From Candidatus Saganbacteria bacterium (lineage in GTDB: Bacteria > Margulisbacteria > WOR-1 > XYC2-FULL-46-14 > WPAF01), in NCBI GenBank assembly GCA_016223205.1, contig JACRPM010000003.1, positions 79,696-143,695 of the forward strand: a DNA stretch of 64,000 nt. The letters run 5' to 3'. Position numbers and translations under genes: made by a program. Below, piece by piece: positions 7,782-17,260 of this stretch. Numbering within the stretch: position 1 is the stretch's first letter; each line of letters starts with the position of its first letter. A model generated the notes under the pieces. It saw nothing but the letters and a program-made list of their open reading frames with translations. It did no database searches and was not told the DNA's origin.

Positions 7782-9558
7782 TTGGAGAGGGCTCTTATTC
7801 TGGGGCTTGATAATTCTGGCCGGAATAATGCTTTTCTTGCCGATCTTTCCCAATCCGCAAACCAAGGAGATCAGCTTTTCGGAATTCTTGACCAATATGG
7901 AAGCCGATAAGCTGGCGGAGGTCACCATTGCGGGAGATATCGTTACCGGAAAACTAAAAGACAAACAGCAATTCCGCACCCGGGCCCTGAATTATCCCAA
8001 TCTTATCCCGACTTTAAGGGCCAAAAAAGTTGATATCAAAGTCGAACCCCCCATAGAAAGCAATTGGATGCTCAATCTGGCGGCGCAGCTGATCCTGCCC
8101 TTGCTTTTCTTCGGCCTCCTATGGTGGATGCTCATGCGCCAGGCCAGCTCCCAGACCAATGCCGCCTTCTCTTTCGGCAAATCGCCCGCCAAGCCCCTGC
8201 AGGGCAAGGTGGACGTAACATTTGCCGATGTGGCGGGAGTGGATGAAGCCAAAGAAGAACTGCGGGAGATCGTGGAATTCTTAAAGACCCCGGAAAAATT
8301 CCAAAAATTAGGCGCCAAGATCCCCAAGGGATTGCTGTTGATGGGACCGCCCGGCACGGGGAAAACCTTGCTAGCGCGCGCCATCGCGGGGGAAGCCGGG
8401 GTCCCTTTCTTTTCGCTTTCCGGTTCGGACTTTGTGGAAATGTTCGTGGGAGTCGGGGCTTCGCGGGTGCGCAACCTTTTTTCCCAGGCCAAAAAGACCA
8501 CTCCCTGCATCATCTTTATGGATGAGATCGACGCCGTGGGCAGGCATCGCGGCGCCGGATTGGGCGGGGGACACGACGAGCGCGAACAAACTCTCAACCA
8601 GTTGCTGGTGGAGATGGACGGCTTTGATCCCAATACCAACATCATCGTGATCGCCGCCACCAACCGGCCCGACATTCTGGATCCCGCCCTGCTTAGGCCG
8701 GGACGCTTCGACCGCCAAATAGTTTTGGACAAGCCCGATCTCAAAGGCCGGGAAGACATCTTAAAGATCCACGCCAAGGGTAAGCCCATGGCAGGGGATG
8801 TCGATCTTAAAGTGGTAGCCCGCCGCACTCCGGGATTCACCGGGGCGGACCTTGAGAATGTTTTAAACGAAGCCGCAATACTGGCGGCGCGGGCCGATAA
8901 AAAAGAAGTTACCATGGAAGAGGTGGAAGAGGCAGCCGACCGGGTAATGGCCGGGCCGGAAAAAAAGAGCCGCCTGATCTCCGACAAAGAAAAGCAGATC
9001 ATCGCCCACCACGAAGTTGGGCATGCCCTGCTGTCGCATCTTTTGCCCCACGCTGACCCGGTGCATAAAATATCCATCCTGCCGCGGGGATTGGCGCTTG
9101 GTTATACTTTGGCCTTACCGCTGACGGATAAATACCTGGTCTCCAAATCCGAAGTGCTCGACCAGATCACGGTAATGTTGGGCGGCCGGGTGGCAGAGGA
9201 GCTGGTCTTTAACGAGGTCACCTCCGGCGCGCATAACGACCTGGAGCGGGCCACCGAGCTGGCCAAAAAGATGGTGACCGAGTTCGGCATGTCTTCGCTT
9301 GGGCCGCGCACCTTCGGCCGCAAGGATCGCCAGATATTTTTGGGCCGCGACATCGCGGAGATGAAAGATTACTCCGAACAGACCGCCGATGAGATCGATC
9401 ATGAGGTCAAAAAGATCATCGACCAATGCTTTGCCCGCGCGCAGGAAACCTTGGCCCAAAATCGCGCTTCTCTGGATAAGATCGCCGCGGAACTAATAGA
9501 GAAGGAGACGCTCGAAGGCGAAGCCCTGGCCCGGGCCCTGGAATCCGTTAAAAAATGA
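7771..9558 (+). CDS. ftsH: ATP-dependent zinc metalloprotease FtsH
   Basis: 595 residues from a GTG at 7771 preceded by GGGAGGAAAAGC; a longer upstream reading would duplicate mazG coding sequence and is rejected. FtsH is a membrane-anchored AAA+ hexamer that degrades misfolded and regulatory membrane and cytosolic proteins. Parts: membrane segment 1 (about 5-25), periplasmic region, membrane segment 2 (about 95-120), AAA+ core with Walker A 'GPPGTGKT' (about 192), Walker B '[12 protein letters not shown]', second region of homology '[18 protein letters not shown]', and zinc protease motif 'HHEVGHALL' (HExxH, about 414) with the third ligand in '[13 protein letters not shown]'. Sits between mazG and the formiminotransferase gene, overlapping the latter by 4 nt. 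Confidence 0.96.
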   Translation: MNVNWRGLLFWGLIILAGIMLFLPIFPNPQTKEISFSEFLTNMEADKLAEVTIAGDIVTGKLKDKQQFRTRALNYPNLIPTLRAKKVDIKVEPPIESNWMLNLAAQLILPLLFFGLLWWMLMRQASSQTNAAFSFGKSPAKPLQGKVDVTFADVAGVDEAKEELREIVEFLKTPEKFQKLGAKIPKGLLLMGPPGTGKTLLARAIAGEAGVPFFSLSGSDFVEMFVGVGASRVRNLFSQAKKTTPCIIFMDEIDAVGRHRGAGLGGGHDEREQTLNQLLVEMDGFDPNTNIIVIAATNRPDILDPALLRPGRFDRQIVLDKPDLKGREDILKIHAKGKPMAGDVDLKVVARRTPGFTGADLENVLNEAAILAARADKKEVTMEEVEEAADRVMAGPEKKSRLISDKEKQIIAHHEVGHALLSHLLPHADPVHKISILPRGLALGYTLALPLTDKYLVSKSEVLDQITVMLGGRVAEELVFNEVTSGAHNDLERATELAKKMVTEFGMSSLGPRTFGRKDRQIFLGRDIAEMKDYSEQTADEIDHEVKKIIDQCFARAQETLAQNRASLDKIAAELIEKETLEGEALARALESVKK

Positions 9559-10424
9559 TCGAATGCGTGCCCAACTTTTCCGAAGGTGAAGACGAAGAGC
9601 TGATCGGCCAGATCGTCTCCTCTGTCAAGACCGCTAAAGTCCTCGATGTCCATCGTGATCCCGACCACAATCGCTCGGTCGTGACCCTAGTCGGCAAACC
9701 CGAAAAAGTGAAACAGGCGGCCTTCGATCTCACCGAACGCGCCCTCCAGCTTTTAGATATCCGCGAGCATCAAGGTGTCCATCCTTTTATCGGGGTAATG
9801 GATGTCATCCCCTTTATTCCCTTGAAGGGGGCCTCCATGCAGGAAGCGATCGAGGCTTCGCATCAATTAGGACAGGAACTTTGGGACAAATTGCATCTTC
9901 CGGTTTATTTCTACGGACAAGCTGCCAAAATTAAAGAGCGGGCCGATCTTCCCTATGTAAGGAAAGGCGGATATGCCGCGCTCAAGCGCGAGATAAATTC
10001 TCCTCACCGCCGTCCGGACATCGGGGAAGGATTACATATAACGGGAGGGGCGGCGGCGGTGGGCGCCCGCAACTTTTTGATCGCTTTCAATATTAATCTA
10101 AAGTCCAACGATCCATCCATCGCGCAATCCATTGCCCAGAATATCCGGGAATCGCACGGGGGGTTGAAGGGAGTCAGGGCGCTGGGGCTGGAGCTCAAAA
10201 GCCAGGGCCTAACCCAGGTTTCCATAAATATTACCGATCATCAGGAAACCTCTCTAAGACAGGTATTTAATGAAGTCAAAATATGGGCTAAAGAATATCG
10301 AGTAGAGATCCTCTACTCCGAGATCGTGGGCCTGGTCCCCCAAGATGCGGTTTTCCCCGACATCCAGGATGTGTTAAAGTTAAAGGGATTTTCCGAAAAG
10401 AAGATCATCGAGAATAACCTATGA
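9555..10424 (+). CDS. ftcD: Glutamate formimidoyltransferase (stand-alone)
   Basis: 289 residues matching the formiminotransferase half of FTCD, without the cyclodeaminase half. The enzyme moves the formimino group of N-formiminoglutamate (from histidine degradation) to tetrahydrofolate. Diagnostic stretches: '[16 protein letters not shown]' at the start, 'DPDHNRSVVTLVG', 'HPFIGVMDVIPFIPL', 'GGAAAVGARNFLIAFNINL' and 'SEIVGLVPQDAVF'. No hut genes are visible nearby, so in this organism it may serve one-carbon supply or another formimino substrate. ATGA-type overlaps on both sides put it in the mazG-ftsH-ftcD-valS operon. Confidence 0.9.
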   Translation: MIECVPNFSEGEDEELIGQIVSSVKTAKVLDVHRDPDHNRSVVTLVGKPEKVKQAAFDLTERALQLLDIREHQGVHPFIGVMDVIPFIPLKGASMQEAIEASHQLGQELWDKLHLPVYFYGQAAKIKERADLPYVRKGGYAALKREINSPHRRPDIGEGLHITGGAAAVGARNFLIAFNINLKSNDPSIAQSIAQNIRESHGGLKGVRALGLELKSQGLTQVSINITDHQETSLRQVFNEVKIWAKEYRVEILYSEIVGLVPQDAVFPDIQDVLKLKGFSEKKIIENNL

Positions 10425-12853
10425 GCGAAGAATTAGCCAAGGCCTACGACCCCTCCCTGGTAGAGCAGAAATGGTACAAATTTTGGGAAGAAGCCGGGCT
10501 GTTCAAGCCGGATGAGACCAGAGAGAAAACTTTCACTATCGTAATTCCCCCGCCCAACATTACCGGCTCGCTGCATATGGGCCATGCCTTGAACAATTCC
10601 ATCCAGGACCTTTTGATCCGCTACAAGCGCATGCAGGGATTTAAGGCGCTGTGGGTGCCGGGCACCGACCACGCCGGCATTGCCACCCAGAACGTAGTGG
10701 AGCGGGAGTTAAAAAAAACCGGCCAGCGCAAGGAAGATTTGGGCCGGGAAAAATTCATCGAAAAAGTCTGGGAATGGAAAAAAGAATACGGCGGGCGGAT
10801 CACCAAACAACTTCGCCGTCTCGGGGCTTCCTGCGACTGGTCGCGCGAATGTTTTACTCTTGACGAGCAAAGATCCAAAGCCGTTAAAAGACATTTTATC
10901 CAACTTTACAAAGAAGGGCTCATCTACCGGGGCAAACGCATCATCAACTGGTGCCCGCGCTGCCAGACGGCCATATCCGACATAGAGGTCGAGCACGCCA
11001 CCATCAAAGGCCATCTCTGGCATATTAAATACGGCCCGCTCACCGTGGCGACCACCCGGCCCGAAACCATGCTGGGCGACACCGCGGTCGCGGTCAACCC
11101 CCAAGATGACCGCTATAAGCACCTGTGGGGCAAGACCGTGGAGCTGCCCCTGGTAGGCCGCCATATTCCGATCATCAAAGATGAATTCGTAGATCTTACA
11201 TTTGGAACAGGAGCGGTCAAGGTCACACCGGCGCACGATCCCAACGATTATGAGATGGGAATGAGGCACAATCTGCCGTTCATCAACATCTTAACCCCAG
11301 ATGGGCACCTCACTTTCAAGGAATTCGGCAGGGAAGAAAGGGAGAGGATGGAGAAGGAGGGAGCAGGAGGGATCGAGGGATTGGATCGGTTCAAAGCTCG
11401 AGAGAAGATCGTCGAATTACTAGAGAAAAAAGGATTTCTGGTGAAGATCGAGGACTACGAAACGTCTGTCGGCCATTGTTATCGGTGCAAGACCATCATC
11501 GAACCTTATCTTTCGGACCAGTGGTTCGTGAGGGTAAAGCCGCTGGCGGAAAAGGCCATTGCCGCGGCGGAGGAGGGGAAGGTCAGGTTCGTACCGGAAC
11601 GCTGGACGAAACTATATTTGCAATGGATGACAAACCTGCGCGACTGGTGCATCTCCCGTCAGCTGTGGTGGGGCCACCAGATCCCGGCCTGGTATAAAGG
11701 GGAAGAAATATTTGTCGGCGAGGAGCCGCCCAAAGGGGAGGGATGGAAACAAGACCCCGATGTTTTTGACACCTGGTTTTCCTCGGCGCTGTGGCCGTTC
11801 TCGACCCTGGGCTGGCCCGATGAAACCTCGGACCTTAAAACTTATTACCCGACCGATGTCCTGGTCACCAGCTACGATATCATCTTTTTCTGGGTTGCGC
11901 GGATGATCATGGCGGGCCTGCACTTTATGAAGAAAGAGCCGTTCCATACGGTCTATTTCAACCCCCTGGTCAAAGACATCCACGGCAAAAAGATGAGTAA
12001 ATCCTGGGGCAATGTGATCGATCCGCTGGAAGTGATCGAGAAGGCCGGAGCCGATGCCCTGCGCTTCGCCTTCCTCTCGCTTTTAGCGGGCCAGGGCCAG
12101 GACATCAAGCTTTCGGAAGATAAGATCACCGAAGCGCGCAATTTTGCGAATAAAATATGGAACGCGAGCCGGTTCGTGTTGATGAATACCCCCTCTGTCC
12201 CTCGGCAGAGCTCGGGACATCTCCCCCTTGATAAGGGGGAGAAGGAGAGGGGGTTGGAGCTCGCCGACCGCTGGATCCTTTCCCGCCTCAATCAAACCAT
12301 CAAGCAGGTGACCGAAAATCTTGAAAATTATAAATTTGGGGAGGCCGCCCGCCTGCTTTATAGTTTCGTCTGGTCGGAATTCTGCGACTGGTACGTGGAG
12401 ATCGCCAAGATCCGCCTGCACGGGGAAGATGAAATAGCCAAAGCCGAAGCGGTCGCGATCTTGATCAAAGTGCTGGAAAACACCCTAAAACTGCTCCATC
12501 CCTTTATGCCGTTCATAACCGAAGAGATCTATCAGAGGATCGTAAAAGTGAGGACCATTATGCTCGAGGAATGGCCGAAAGCAGATGAAAAAAGCATCGA
12601 TCAAGCGGCGGAAACAGAAATGGCCGTAAATATGGAAGTTATCCGCGCGGTGCGTAACCTGCGGTCGCAGAAAAAGATCCCCGTCGGCCGGAAAGTGATC
12701 GTTCATCTTGAGGACGGTCCCAAATTAAACGAGCCCTACCTCAAACGACTGGCCAAAATCGAAGGGATAGTCGCGGGGCCGGGAGAAGGAGAAGGGATCA
12801 AGGTCGAGGTTGCCGGAGCTAAGCTGTTTCTCCGGTTTCAACCAGCTCAATGA
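10421..12853 (+). CDS. valS: Valyl-tRNA synthetase, with an in-frame palindromic insertion
   Basis: 810 residues. Charges tRNA-Val with valine and edits mischarged threonine. Class I signatures: 'PPPNITGSLHMGHALN' (HIGH form HMGH, about 45-60), editing domain ('TTRPETMLGDTAVAVNP'), 'HGKKMSKSWGNVIDP' (KMSKS, about 520), anticodon-binding domain ('LADRWILSRLNQTI'). Between 'NASRFVLMN' and 'LADRWILSRL' about 24 extra residues (TPSVPRQSSGHLPLDKGEKE and on) are encoded by a GC-rich palindromic repeat at 12189-12253. In other ValS proteins these two motifs lie almost side by side. The C-terminal coiled coil is absent or very short. The 3' end overlaps the convergent ymdB-type gene by 35 nt. Confidence 0.95.
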   Translation: MSEELAKAYDPSLVEQKWYKFWEEAGLFKPDETREKTFTIVIPPPNITGSLHMGHALNNSIQDLLIRYKRMQGFKALWVPGTDHAGIATQNVVERELKKTGQRKEDLGREKFIEKVWEWKKEYGGRITKQLRRLGASCDWSRECFTLDEQRSKAVKRHFIQLYKEGLIYRGKRIINWCPRCQTAISDIEVEHATIKGHLWHIKYGPLTVATTRPETMLGDTAVAVNPQDDRYKHLWGKTVELPLVGRHIPIIKDEFVDLTFGTGAVKVTPAHDPNDYEMGMRHNLPFINILTPDGHLTFKEFGREERERMEKEGAGGIEGLDRFKAREKIVELLEKKGFLVKIEDYETSVGHCYRCKTIIEPYLSDQWFVRVKPLAEKAIAAAEEGKVRFVPERWTKLYLQWMTNLRDWCISRQLWWGHQIPAWYKGEEIFVGEEPPKGEGWKQDPDVFDTWFSSALWPFSTLGWPDETSDLKTYYPTDVLVTSYDIIFFWVARMIMAGLHFMKKEPFHTVYFNPLVKDIHGKKMSKSWGNVIDPLEVIEKAGADALRFAFLSLLAGQGQDIKLSEDKITEARNFANKIWNASRFVLMNTPSVPRQSSGHLPLDKGEKERGLELADRWILSRLNQTIKQVTENLENYKFGEAARLLYSFVWSEFCDWYVEIAKIRLHGEDEIAKAEAVAILIKVLENTLKLLHPFMPFITEEIYQRIVKVRTIMLEEWPKADEKSIDQAAETEMAVNMEVIRAVRNLRSQKKIPVGRKVIVHLEDGPKLNEPYLKRLAKIEGIVAGPGEGEGIKVEVAGAKLFLRFQPAQ
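12189..12253. repeat. Palindromic repeat inserted in frame in valS
   Basis: Outer arms CCCCCTCT and GAGAGGGGG enclose an inner hairpin ATCTCCCCCTT-gat-AAGGGGGAGA. A second palindrome, GTCCCTCGgcagaGCTCGGGAC, is nested between the left outer arm and the inner hairpin. The inner hairpin is read as H-L-P-L-D-K-G-E, the same frame as in queA and the UvrD-like gene. Confidence 0.85.
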
Positions 12854-13646
12854 TTTTCTTTATCTCTTTGGCACGGCCGGTCTGGGGGTCTACCTTTATA
12901 AGTACCGCGTTAAAGACCGCCTGTCCCGCTTCGGTGGGCTCGAATTTTTCCGGCATTTGGGTCAGGAACCTTTTCAATATCTGCTCCCGGTCCATGCCGA
13001 TGATCGAATCACGCGCTCCCACCATCCCCGCATCCGAAATGTAGGCGGTACCTTTCGGCAAGATCCTCTCATCCGCGGTCATCACATGGGTGTGGGTGCC
13101 GATCACGGCTGTGGCTTTCCCGTCCAGGAAAAATCCCATAGCGCACTTTTCCGAGGTGGCCTCGGCGTGCATGTCGGCGATCACGATCGGCGTCTCCTTT
13201 TTTATTTCCGGCAACAATCTTTCTGCCGCCTGAAAAGGGCAATCCAGGCATTGCATGAAAGTGCGGCCCAAAAGGTTCAAGATCCCCACCTTCACCCCCG
13301 CCGCCTCCACTATAATGTATTCATTTCCGGGGGTACCGGGAGGATAGTTGGCGGGACGGGCCAGCATAGTGTAGTTTTCGATGTCCCGGGCCAACTCCTT
13401 TTTATCCCACACGTGGTTGCCCATGGTGAGGGCGTTAACGCCCATCTCCAGCAGTTCGCGGTAGATCTTTTCGGTTATGCCGTAGCCGTGGGCCGAATTT
13501 TCGGCATTGGCGATTATAAGGTCCGGCGCGTACTTCTTTTTAAGCTGCGGTAAAAGCCTGCGGGTGGCGCGCCTTCCCAGCGCACCGATGATATCCCCGA
13601 TAAAAAGTATCCCGACATCACGTCGGGACTCATTTGGCGACATCAA
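12819..13646 (-). CDS. ymdB: YmdB-family metallophosphoesterase (TIGR00282 type)
   Basis: 275 residues. YmdB proteins are two-metal phosphodiesterases acting on 2',3'-cyclic nucleotides; in Bacillus YmdB is linked with RNase Y. Metal ligands visible: 'LFIGDIIGALGRRA' (Asp), 'NAENSAHGYG' (Asn/Glu), 'MGNHVWDKKEL' (GNH), 'VADMHAEATSEK' (DxHAE) and 'VIGTHTHVMTADE' (GTHTH). Its start overlaps the end of rny by 17 nt, so the two form an operon, the usual rny-ymdB order. Its end overlaps valS by 35 nt in convergent orientation. Confidence 0.92.
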   Translation of the reverse strand: MMSPNESRRDVGILFIGDIIGALGRRATRRLLPQLKKKYAPDLIIANAENSAHGYGITEKIYRELLEMGVNALTMGNHVWDKKELARDIENYTMLARPANYPPGTPGNEYIIVEAAGVKVGILNLLGRTFMQCLDCPFQAAERLLPEIKKETPIVIADMHAEATSEKCAMGFFLDGKATAVIGTHTHVMTADERILPKGTAYISDAGMVGARDSIIGMDREQILKRFLTQMPEKFEPTEAGQAVFNAVLIKVDPQTGRAKEIKKIIELVETGETA

Positions 13647-15171
13647 AAGCCCTGGTCTCCCGGATCACGGTCACGCGGATCTCGCCCGGATATTCGAGCT
13701 CGGCTTCGATCTTTTTAGCGATATCGTGAGCGAGCTTCCCGGCCATTACATCGTCCACCTTGTCGGGCTGGACGATCACCCGCACTTCGCGGCCGGCCTG
13801 GATGGCGTAGCACTTCTCGACCCCGGGGAAGGTCTTGGCGACGGATTCGAGCTTCTCCAACCTCTTAACATAAGCTTCGAGGGTGTCGCGGCGGGCGCCC
13901 GGCCGAGCCGATGAGATCCCATCGGCCACCATTACCAGCACCGCTTCCACTGTTTGCGGCTCTACATCCCCATGATGGGCTTCGATGGCGTGCACCACTT
14001 CGGGGGCTTCACCGGCCTTTTGGGCGAAAAGCGCGCCCAGCTTAATGTGAGTGCCTTCTACTTCCTGGTCGATGGCCTTGCCGATATCGTGCAACAGCGC
14101 CGCGCGTTTGGCCAGCTTTACGTTAACGCCCAATTCCGAGGCCAGCATGCCGGCCAGGTGGGCCATCTCTTTGCTGTGCTGGAGGACGTTCTGACCGTAG
14201 CTGGTGCGGTAATGCAGACGCCCTAAAAGCTGGATGAGCACCGGCGGTATCCCGTGCACGTCGCAGTCGATGGTGGCGCCTTCTCCCTTTTCCCACATGG
14301 CGGCCTTGAGCTCTTCTTTGGCTTTGTTGTAGGCCTCTTCCACGCGGGCGGGGTGGATGCGGCCGTCGGCTATCAACTTGGTCAGGGTAAGCCGGGCGGT
14401 TTCCCTCCGCAGGGGATCGAAGCTTGAAAGTATCACGGCCTCCGGAGTGTCGTCCACGATCAGATCCACTCCCGTGGCGGTCTCAAAGGCGCGGATGTTG
14501 CGGCCTTCGCGCCCGATGATGCGGCCCTTCATGTCATCTGAAGGCAGCTCCACCATGGTGGTGGTGCTTTCGACCACATGGTCCACGGCGCAACGCTGGA
14601 TGGCGGTGGCCAATATCTCACGGGCCTTGCGGTCGGCATCCTTCCTGATCTCTTCTTCCTTGCGCTTGATGATCAGCGCCGCGTCCCGTTCCACTTCTTT
14701 CTCGAGGTTGCTAAGCAGGAGATTTCTCGCTTCTTCCTTGGGCATGCCGGCCACTTTCTCCAATTCCGTCAACTGCTGGGCGTGGATCTTTTCCAATTCC
14801 CCTCTCAAGCGGCCCAAGCCTTCCTCAACTTCCTTGATCTTCTTTTCTGTCGAGACGATGGCCTGCTCTTTCTTTTCCAAGTGTTCTTCTCTTTGCAAGA
14901 GACGCCGCTCCAGATTGCTAAGCTCGGTCTTGCGTTCGCGGGTCTCCTGCTCGAACTCACGCCTTAACTTAACCGCCTCTTCCTTGGCTTCGAGCAAGGC
15001 TTCCTTGCGTTTGGTCTCGGCTTCGCGCTTGGCGTCTTCCAAAACCCGTTTAGCGGTATCTTCCGCGATCTTGATCTTGGATTCGGCCAGCTGGCGCCGC
15101 ACCAGAAGATAAGCCACCGCCAACGAAAAGACCACTACGGCGGCAATAATAAATAAAATCAAATATGTCAT
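13630..15171 (-). CDS. rny: Ribonuclease Y
   Basis: 513 residues. Membrane-anchored endoribonuclease that starts mRNA decay. Parts: N-terminal membrane helix (about 3-22, 'LILFIIAAVVVFSLAVAYLL'), long charged coiled coil (about 25-200), KH domain with the GRIIGREGRNIR loop (about 215-230), and HD domain with 'ALLHDIGKAIDQEVEGTH' (metal-binding His/Asp). Ends in the typical C-terminal region 'YPGEIRVTVIRETRAF'. Lies four nt downstream of recA and overlaps ymdB. Confidence 0.96.
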   Translation of the reverse strand: MTYLILFIIAAVVVFSLAVAYLLVRRQLAESKIKIAEDTAKRVLEDAKREAETKRKEALLEAKEEAVKLRREFEQETRERKTELSNLERRLLQREEHLEKKEQAIVSTEKKIKEVEEGLGRLRGELEKIHAQQLTELEKVAGMPKEEARNLLLSNLEKEVERDAALIIKRKEEEIRKDADRKAREILATAIQRCAVDHVVESTTTMVELPSDDMKGRIIGREGRNIRAFETATGVDLIVDDTPEAVILSSFDPLRRETARLTLTKLIADGRIHPARVEEAYNKAKEELKAAMWEKGEGATIDCDVHGIPPVLIQLLGRLHYRTSYGQNVLQHSKEMAHLAGMLASELGVNVKLAKRAALLHDIGKAIDQEVEGTHIKLGALFAQKAGEAPEVVHAIEAHHGDVEPQTVEAVLVMVADGISSARPGARRDTLEAYVKRLEKLESVAKTFPGVEKCYAIQAGREVRVIVQPDKVDDVMAGKLAHDIAKKIEAELEYPGEIRVTVIRETRAFDVAK

Positions 15172-15175
15172 AAAT

Positions 15176-16249
15176 TTACGCGCGAGCTTGCGGCCTCCCC
15201 ATTTTCTTGGCTTCGGTGCGGGAGGCGGAAGCTACGGGGCGGGGCGCCTCGCTCTTAGCCCGATCAGAATCGATCTGTTTGCGGATGGCCCCCTCCAGTT
15301 TATGCGCCAGGGCGCTGTGTTCTTTCAAGAACTGCAAGCTGGCTTCGTAGCCCTGTCCCAATCTTTCCCCTTCATAAGCGAACCAGGAGCCGCTTTTTTC
15401 GACCAGGTTGAATTTTTGCCCCATGTCCAAAAGTTCGGCCTCATGGGAGATGCCCTCGCCGTGGATCAAGACAAAAGTGGAATCGCGGAAGGGCGGGGCC
15501 ACCTTGTTCTTGACCACTTTAACTTTTACCCGGGTGCCCACGATCTTATCGCCTTCCTTGATCTTCTCCTGCGCGCGCACGTCCAATCTTACGGATGAAT
15601 AGAATTTGAGCGCCCGTCCGCCCGGAGTGGTCTCGGGATTGCCGAACATGACGCCGATCTTTTCCCTCAACTGGTTGATGAAGATCAAGACCGTTTTGGA
15701 TTTGCCGACCACGGCGGTGAGCTTTCTTAACGCTTGGGACATCAGCCGGGCCTGGAGGCCCATTTGGGGATCTCCCATCTCGCCTTCCACCTCGGCTTTG
15801 GGGACCAGGGCGGCCACGGAATCCACCACGATGATATCGATGGCGCCGGAGCGCACCAGGGTCTCGCAGATCTCGAGGGCCTGCTCGCCGTAATCCGGCT
15901 GGGAGATCAGCAGATTATCGACGTCCACTCCCAGTTTCCGGGAATATTTGGGGTCCATGGCGTGCTCGGCGTCGATAAAGGCCGCCGTACCGCCGCGCTT
16001 TTGCGCCTCGGCCACCGCCTGGAGCGATACCGTGGTCTTGCCTCCCGCCTCGGGGCCGTAGATCTCGATTATCCGGCCGCGGGGAAATCCTCCCACGCCC
16101 AGGGCGGCATCGAGACCGATGGAACCGGTGGGAATGGACTCGATATGGAGCTTGCTGGCCTCACCCATCTTCATGATGGCACCTTTGCCGAAGTTCTTTT
16201 CTATCTGCGAGATCGCGATATCCAGGGCCTTCTGTTTTTCGTCCGCCAT
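15176..16249 (-). CDS. recA: Recombinase RecA
   Basis: 357 residues. ATP-dependent strand-exchange protein and SOS co-protease. Evidence: '[20 protein letters not shown]' leading into a Walker A variant 'GPEAGGKTT' (GPESSGKTT is usual), '[12 protein letters not shown]', '[15 protein letters not shown]', Walker B '[15 protein letters not shown]', loop L1 '[22 protein letters not shown]' (quoted in part), loop L2 '[20 protein letters not shown]'. A strong Shine-Dalgarno AAAGGAGG precedes the ATG. It follows the CinA-domain gene by 14 nt, a neighbourhood (pgsA-cinA-recA-rny) common in many bacteria. Confidence 0.97.
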   Translation of the reverse strand: MADEKQKALDIAISQIEKNFGKGAIMKMGEASKLHIESIPTGSIGLDAALGVGGFPRGRIIEIYGPEAGGKTTVSLQAVAEAQKRGGTAAFIDAEHAMDPKYSRKLGVDVDNLLISQPDYGEQALEICETLVRSGAIDIIVVDSVAALVPKAEVEGEMGDPQMGLQARLMSQALRKLTAVVGKSKTVLIFINQLREKIGVMFGNPETTPGGRALKFYSSVRLDVRAQEKIKEGDKIVGTRVKVKVVKNKVAPPFRDSTFVLIHGEGISHEAELLDMGQKFNLVEKSGSWFAYEGERLGQGYEASLQFLKEHSALAHKLEGAIRKQIDSDRAKSEAPRPVASASRTEAKKMGRPQARA

Positions 16250-16263
16250 TCTATTTTCCTCCT

Positions 16264-16809
16264 TTAACTAACTCCTTGTTCTCCGCCCAGGTTGAGCCAC
16301 AACAGGCCTAATACCGATTGGGCGGCCTTCTCCCGTATTTGCTGCCGCGTGCCCTGCAAGTGCAGCTCGCGCACATCAACCCCGCCCTCATCGGCCAGCG
16401 CGATATAGACCAAACCCACAGGAGCGGGAGGCGCGGGCAGGGGACCAGCCACCCCGGTGGTCGCCAGACCGATCGTGGTCTTGAACCTCCGGCGGATGCC
16501 CTCCGCCATGGCTTCCGCTACTTTAGAGCTGACGGCGCCTTCTTTGGCGATCAGCGCCCCCGGGACCTGGAGCTCCTGCACCTTGATGCGGCTGTGGTAA
16601 GCCACGATGCCGCCCATAAAATATTCGGAGCTCCCCGAGATATTGGTCAACCGTTCGGCCACCAGGCCGCCGGTCACCGATTCCGCGGAAGCCACGGTCT
16701 GGTGCCGCTTTTTTAAAAGTTCGGCGATCTGGTCGTCGGTGATCTGGCCGATGACCGAGAGCATCTTCGAGAAAAAATCCTCGAGCTTAACTTCCTGTGC
16801 TTCCGACAA
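16264..16809 (-). CDS. pncC: CinA C-terminal domain protein / nicotinamide-nucleotide amidase (PncC)
   Basis: 181 residues. The domain deamidates NMN to nicotinate mononucleotide in pyridine nucleotide recycling. Evidence: '[23 protein letters not shown]' opens the domain at about residue 38, followed by '[17 protein letters not shown]', '[14 protein letters not shown]' and '[20 protein letters not shown]'. The competence-damage N-terminal (MoaB-like) half of full-length CinA is missing, replaced by about 35 acidic residues. It overlaps pgsA by 23 nt and leads into recA. Confidence 0.88.
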   Translation of the reverse strand: MSEAQEVKLEDFFSKMLSVIGQITDDQIAELLKKRHQTVASAESVTGGLVAERLTNISGSSEYFMGGIVAYHSRIKVQELQVPGALIAKEGAVSSKVAEAMAEGIRRRFKTTIGLATTGVAGPLPAPPAPVGLVYIALADEGGVDVRELHLQGTRQQIREKAAQSVLGLLWLNLGGEQGVS

Positions 16810-17260
16810 AATAATCCACCCCCGAGATCAGGGACAAGAACACTGCGAACCATAGGACCAAGATCGCATAGGGCCAGTTCAAGATCAACATCAAGACCGC
16901 AACGATCTGAAAAACGGTCTTGATCTTTCCCCAGATGCCGGCGCCGGATGTCCGCCCGGCCGACACCAAAAGGTCCCGCGCCACAATTATGATCACCGGC
17001 AGGGCCGGGACATTCCTCAAATCGATAAGCGCGATCAAAGCCGATACCACGATCACCTTGTCCGCCAAAGGATCCAAGATCTTGCCCAGGTCCGTAACCT
17101 CGCCCAGGTAGCGGGCCAATATCCCATCCGCCGCATCGCTAAGGGCTAAGACCAAAAAACACCCTGCGGCCCAAACGGGCGGCGCAAAATAAAGCAGGGC
17201 CAAAAAGAGGGGTAAAGCTAAGATGCGGCCGAGGGTGATAAGGTTAGGTAACGAGATCAT
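16787..17260 (-). CDS. pgsA: CDP-diacylglycerol--glycerol-3-phosphate 3-phosphatidyltransferase
   Basis: 157 residues, slightly short for the family. Makes phosphatidylglycerol phosphate in the inner membrane. The CDP-alcohol phosphotransferase motif D-G-x2-A-R-x8-G-x3-D-x3-D is visible as 'DAADGILARYLGEVTDLGKI' followed by LDPLADK. Four to five membrane segments are evident. Overlaps rimO by 17 nt and the CinA gene by 23 nt. Confidence 0.92.
   Translation of the reverse strand: MISLPNLITLGRILALPLFLALLYFAPPVWAAGCFLVLALSDAADGILARYLGEVTDLGKILDPLADKVIVVSALIALIDLRNVPALPVIIIVARDLLVSAGRTSGAGIWGKIKTVFQIVAVLMLILNWPYAILVLWFAVFLSLISGVDYFVGSTGS

Noticed and set aside
7992..9077. Open frame of 361 codons on the minus strand
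   Set aside because: Antisense to ftsH and rich in Ser/Arg/Pro typical of reverse reading of GC-rich genes.
12810..13553. Open frame of 247 codons on the plus strand
   Set aside because: Antisense to the ymdB-type gene with intact metal-binding motifs; a shadow of its codon bias.
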